DNA from: Candidatus Dojkabacteria bacterium | Lineage (GTDB): Bacteria; Patescibacteriota; Dojkabacteria; B142; OLB20 | Assembly: GCA_020429485.1 (NCBI GenBank) | Contig: JAGQLK010000012.1 | Coordinates: 1 to 14,700 of the forward strand | Direction: 5' to 3' | DNA: 14,700 nucleotides | In this document: positions 13,695-14,700 of the stretch, piece after piece | Numbering within the stretch: position 1 is the first letter of the stretch | Layout: each line of letters opens with the position of its first letter | Made by a program: the position numbers and the translations under genes | The notes under the pieces: generated by a model | The model's input: the letters and a program-made list of their open reading frames with translations, nothing else | Databases searched by the model: none | Told to the model about the DNA's origin: nothing

Positions 13695-14691
13695 TCTTTG
13701 CTAAGAATTTTTCATATTCTTTGTGATTATCGAATATCTGAACTACTTCAAAACCACCATCGACAGCATACATTACTATTCGTAGATTTCCTGTTGCAAC
13801 ACGATAGTATCCACTGTTTTCACCTTCAATTCGTTCAAAATTATAGTTGGGACTACCATGTACATCAAACAAGTTACTTATAACTTCTCCAACTTTTCTT
13901 TTTACGCCCTTAAGTTTTCTACCTCGTAATTTAGGCCATGAAGTATTACTAAAATCAAAATCGACCATATATCCATCATCATCATTTTGCTCATCGATAT
14001 GTGCAGCCTCTCCTTGCTCACCTGAAAAAGTCTGCTGGTTATATCGTTTATTCATGTTTAATGCAGGACTTACCTGTGTATCTGGCATTACTCTCTGAGT
14101 TCTGACCGCGTGATAATAGTCAAAAAGGTTATGTACACTCTCAGATACCATTTCAAATACGCACTCAACAGCGTCTTCGTCAAGATTCTCTTCATCAAAG
14201 AGATGAAACCGTCTTGTCCCTGGATAGCTACTTAAATCCATGCTTATTCTTAATTGCCTTTGTTCTTCTGTAACTATAATAATTTCGATTGCTCCATCAT
14301 TTTGGTTGATTATCTCAACAAATTCAAAAGGATGTTCACCACCAAAGAAGTGATCAGTTAGTTGTTGATGAGTTAATTGGAAGTATCCATTATCAGTTGA
14401 ATTTAATGCTCTAGCAATAGCAGCTCTAACACCTCTTTCCTCTGGCAGCTCATCATCAGTAACATGTTCCCAGTTAAATAACTCATTTACTTCATTTGCG
14501 TATATGTAAGCAATTTCTCTACTTGTAGCTTCAATATGCCTACCTAGTATTAACGGTAAATTATCTTCAGATCTTCTACTCCCAGCAATCAACCTCCCAA
14601 ATGTTTTCAGTGAGCTACCAAGTTGAACTGCATTAATGTCGCCATCTCTCAAATCTCGATTAAGAATACCTACTCTGGCTAGTACCGCCAT
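13678..14691 (-). CDS. Protein with unknown N-terminal region and RelE/ParE-like C-terminus
   Basis: This 337-aa product is soluble and acidic for most of its length, and I do not recognise residues 1-250. Residues 205-245 are a low-complexity, Gln/Asp-rich linker. The C-terminal 90 residues change character: a basic stretch (RGRKLKGVKRKVG, about 256-268), then NFERIEG, GYYRVATGNLRIVMYAVDGG and VVQIFDNHKEYEKFL. This resembles the beta-sheet core of RelE/ParE toxins, which read GYYRxRxGDYRVIYxxDG ... IxHRxEVY. No antitoxin gene is next to it, so fusion to the N-terminal region may change its role. ATG 14691 is the first Met, but the frame stays open to the window edge (three more codons), so the true start may be further upstream. 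Confidence 0.6.
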   Translation of the reverse strand: MAVLARVGILNRDLRDGDINAVQLGSSLKTFGRLIAGSRRSEDNLPLILGRHIEATSREIAYIYANEVNELFNWEHVTDDELPEERGVRAAIARALNSTDNGYFQLTHQQLTDHFFGGEHPFEFVEIINQNDGAIEIIIVTEEQRQLRISMDLSSYPGTRRFHLFDEENLDEDAVECVFEMVSESVHNLFDYYHAVRTQRVMPDTQVSPALNMNKRYNQQTFSGEQGEAAHIDEQNDDDGYMVDFDFSNTSWPKLRGRKLKGVKRKVGEVISNLFDVHGSPNYNFERIEGENSGYYRVATGNLRIVMYAVDGGFEVVQIFDNHKEYEKFLAKIKHQK

Positions 14692-14700
14692 TGAATTTAA

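Noticed and set aside
13698..14098. Plus-strand open frames inside the RelE-like gene
   Set aside because: Antisense to a long coherent protein; no start signals.
1..14700. CRISPR arrays, tRNA or rRNA genes, transposases or insertion-sequence ends
   Set aside because: No spaced direct repeats, tRNA T-loop signatures, rRNA-like segments or transposase motifs were seen on either strand.

Overview
The window is AT-rich, gene-dense DNA, probably from a small-genome bacterium of the Patescibacteria (CPR) type. Three things point there: intergenic gaps are tiny or negative, many proteins are unrecognised, and the MurE-like ligase lacks the usual N-terminal domain, a form I associate with CPR genomes. 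The phylum cannot be fixed from the window alone. TAA, TAG and TGA all terminate convincing genes, so the standard bacterial code is used and the TGA=Gly code of SR1/Gracilibacteria is not.

Layout. Positions 1-1388 (+) hold the end of an ABC ATPase and its FtsX/MacB-like permease. Positions 1441-2413 (-) hold a small unknown protein and a CarD-family RNA polymerase-binding regulator; each is preceded by the same extended -10 element, TTATGCTATAAT. Positions 2685-3095 (+) encode a coiled-coil protein converging on a 383-aa multi-pass membrane protein (-), which overlaps the 3' end of miaA (-). A 23-bp gap separates miaA from two divergent, tandemly duplicated MFS-like transporters (5216-7454, +).

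The most notable block is a five-gene minus-strand operon, 12293 down to 7451: MurA-like enzyme, degenerate MurF-like protein, ECF-type sigma factor, N-terminally short MurE-like ligase, and EamA/DMT transporter. Every junction overlaps (TAATG, ATAA, 14 nt, TAATG), implying translational coupling. The MurF-like protein has lost its P-loop Lys/Thr and its third domain, and the MurA-like protein has lost several usual active-site residues. The sigma factor has no in-frame ATG, GTG or TTG where its domain requires a start; the best candidate is an ATA that overlaps the upstream stop as ATAA, one base away from a normal ATGA. A working hypothesis is a cell-wall precursor operon that carries its own sigma factor and a non-catalytic Mur homologue.

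Upstream of this operon lie a proline iminopeptidase (12370-13311, -), a divergent promoter, and a potentially structured leader (13426-13508) ahead of a small Cys-rich DUF5522-type protein (13509-13694, +). The window ends with a 337-aa minus-strand protein of unknown N-terminus and a RelE/ParE-like C-terminus, possibly cut by the window edge.
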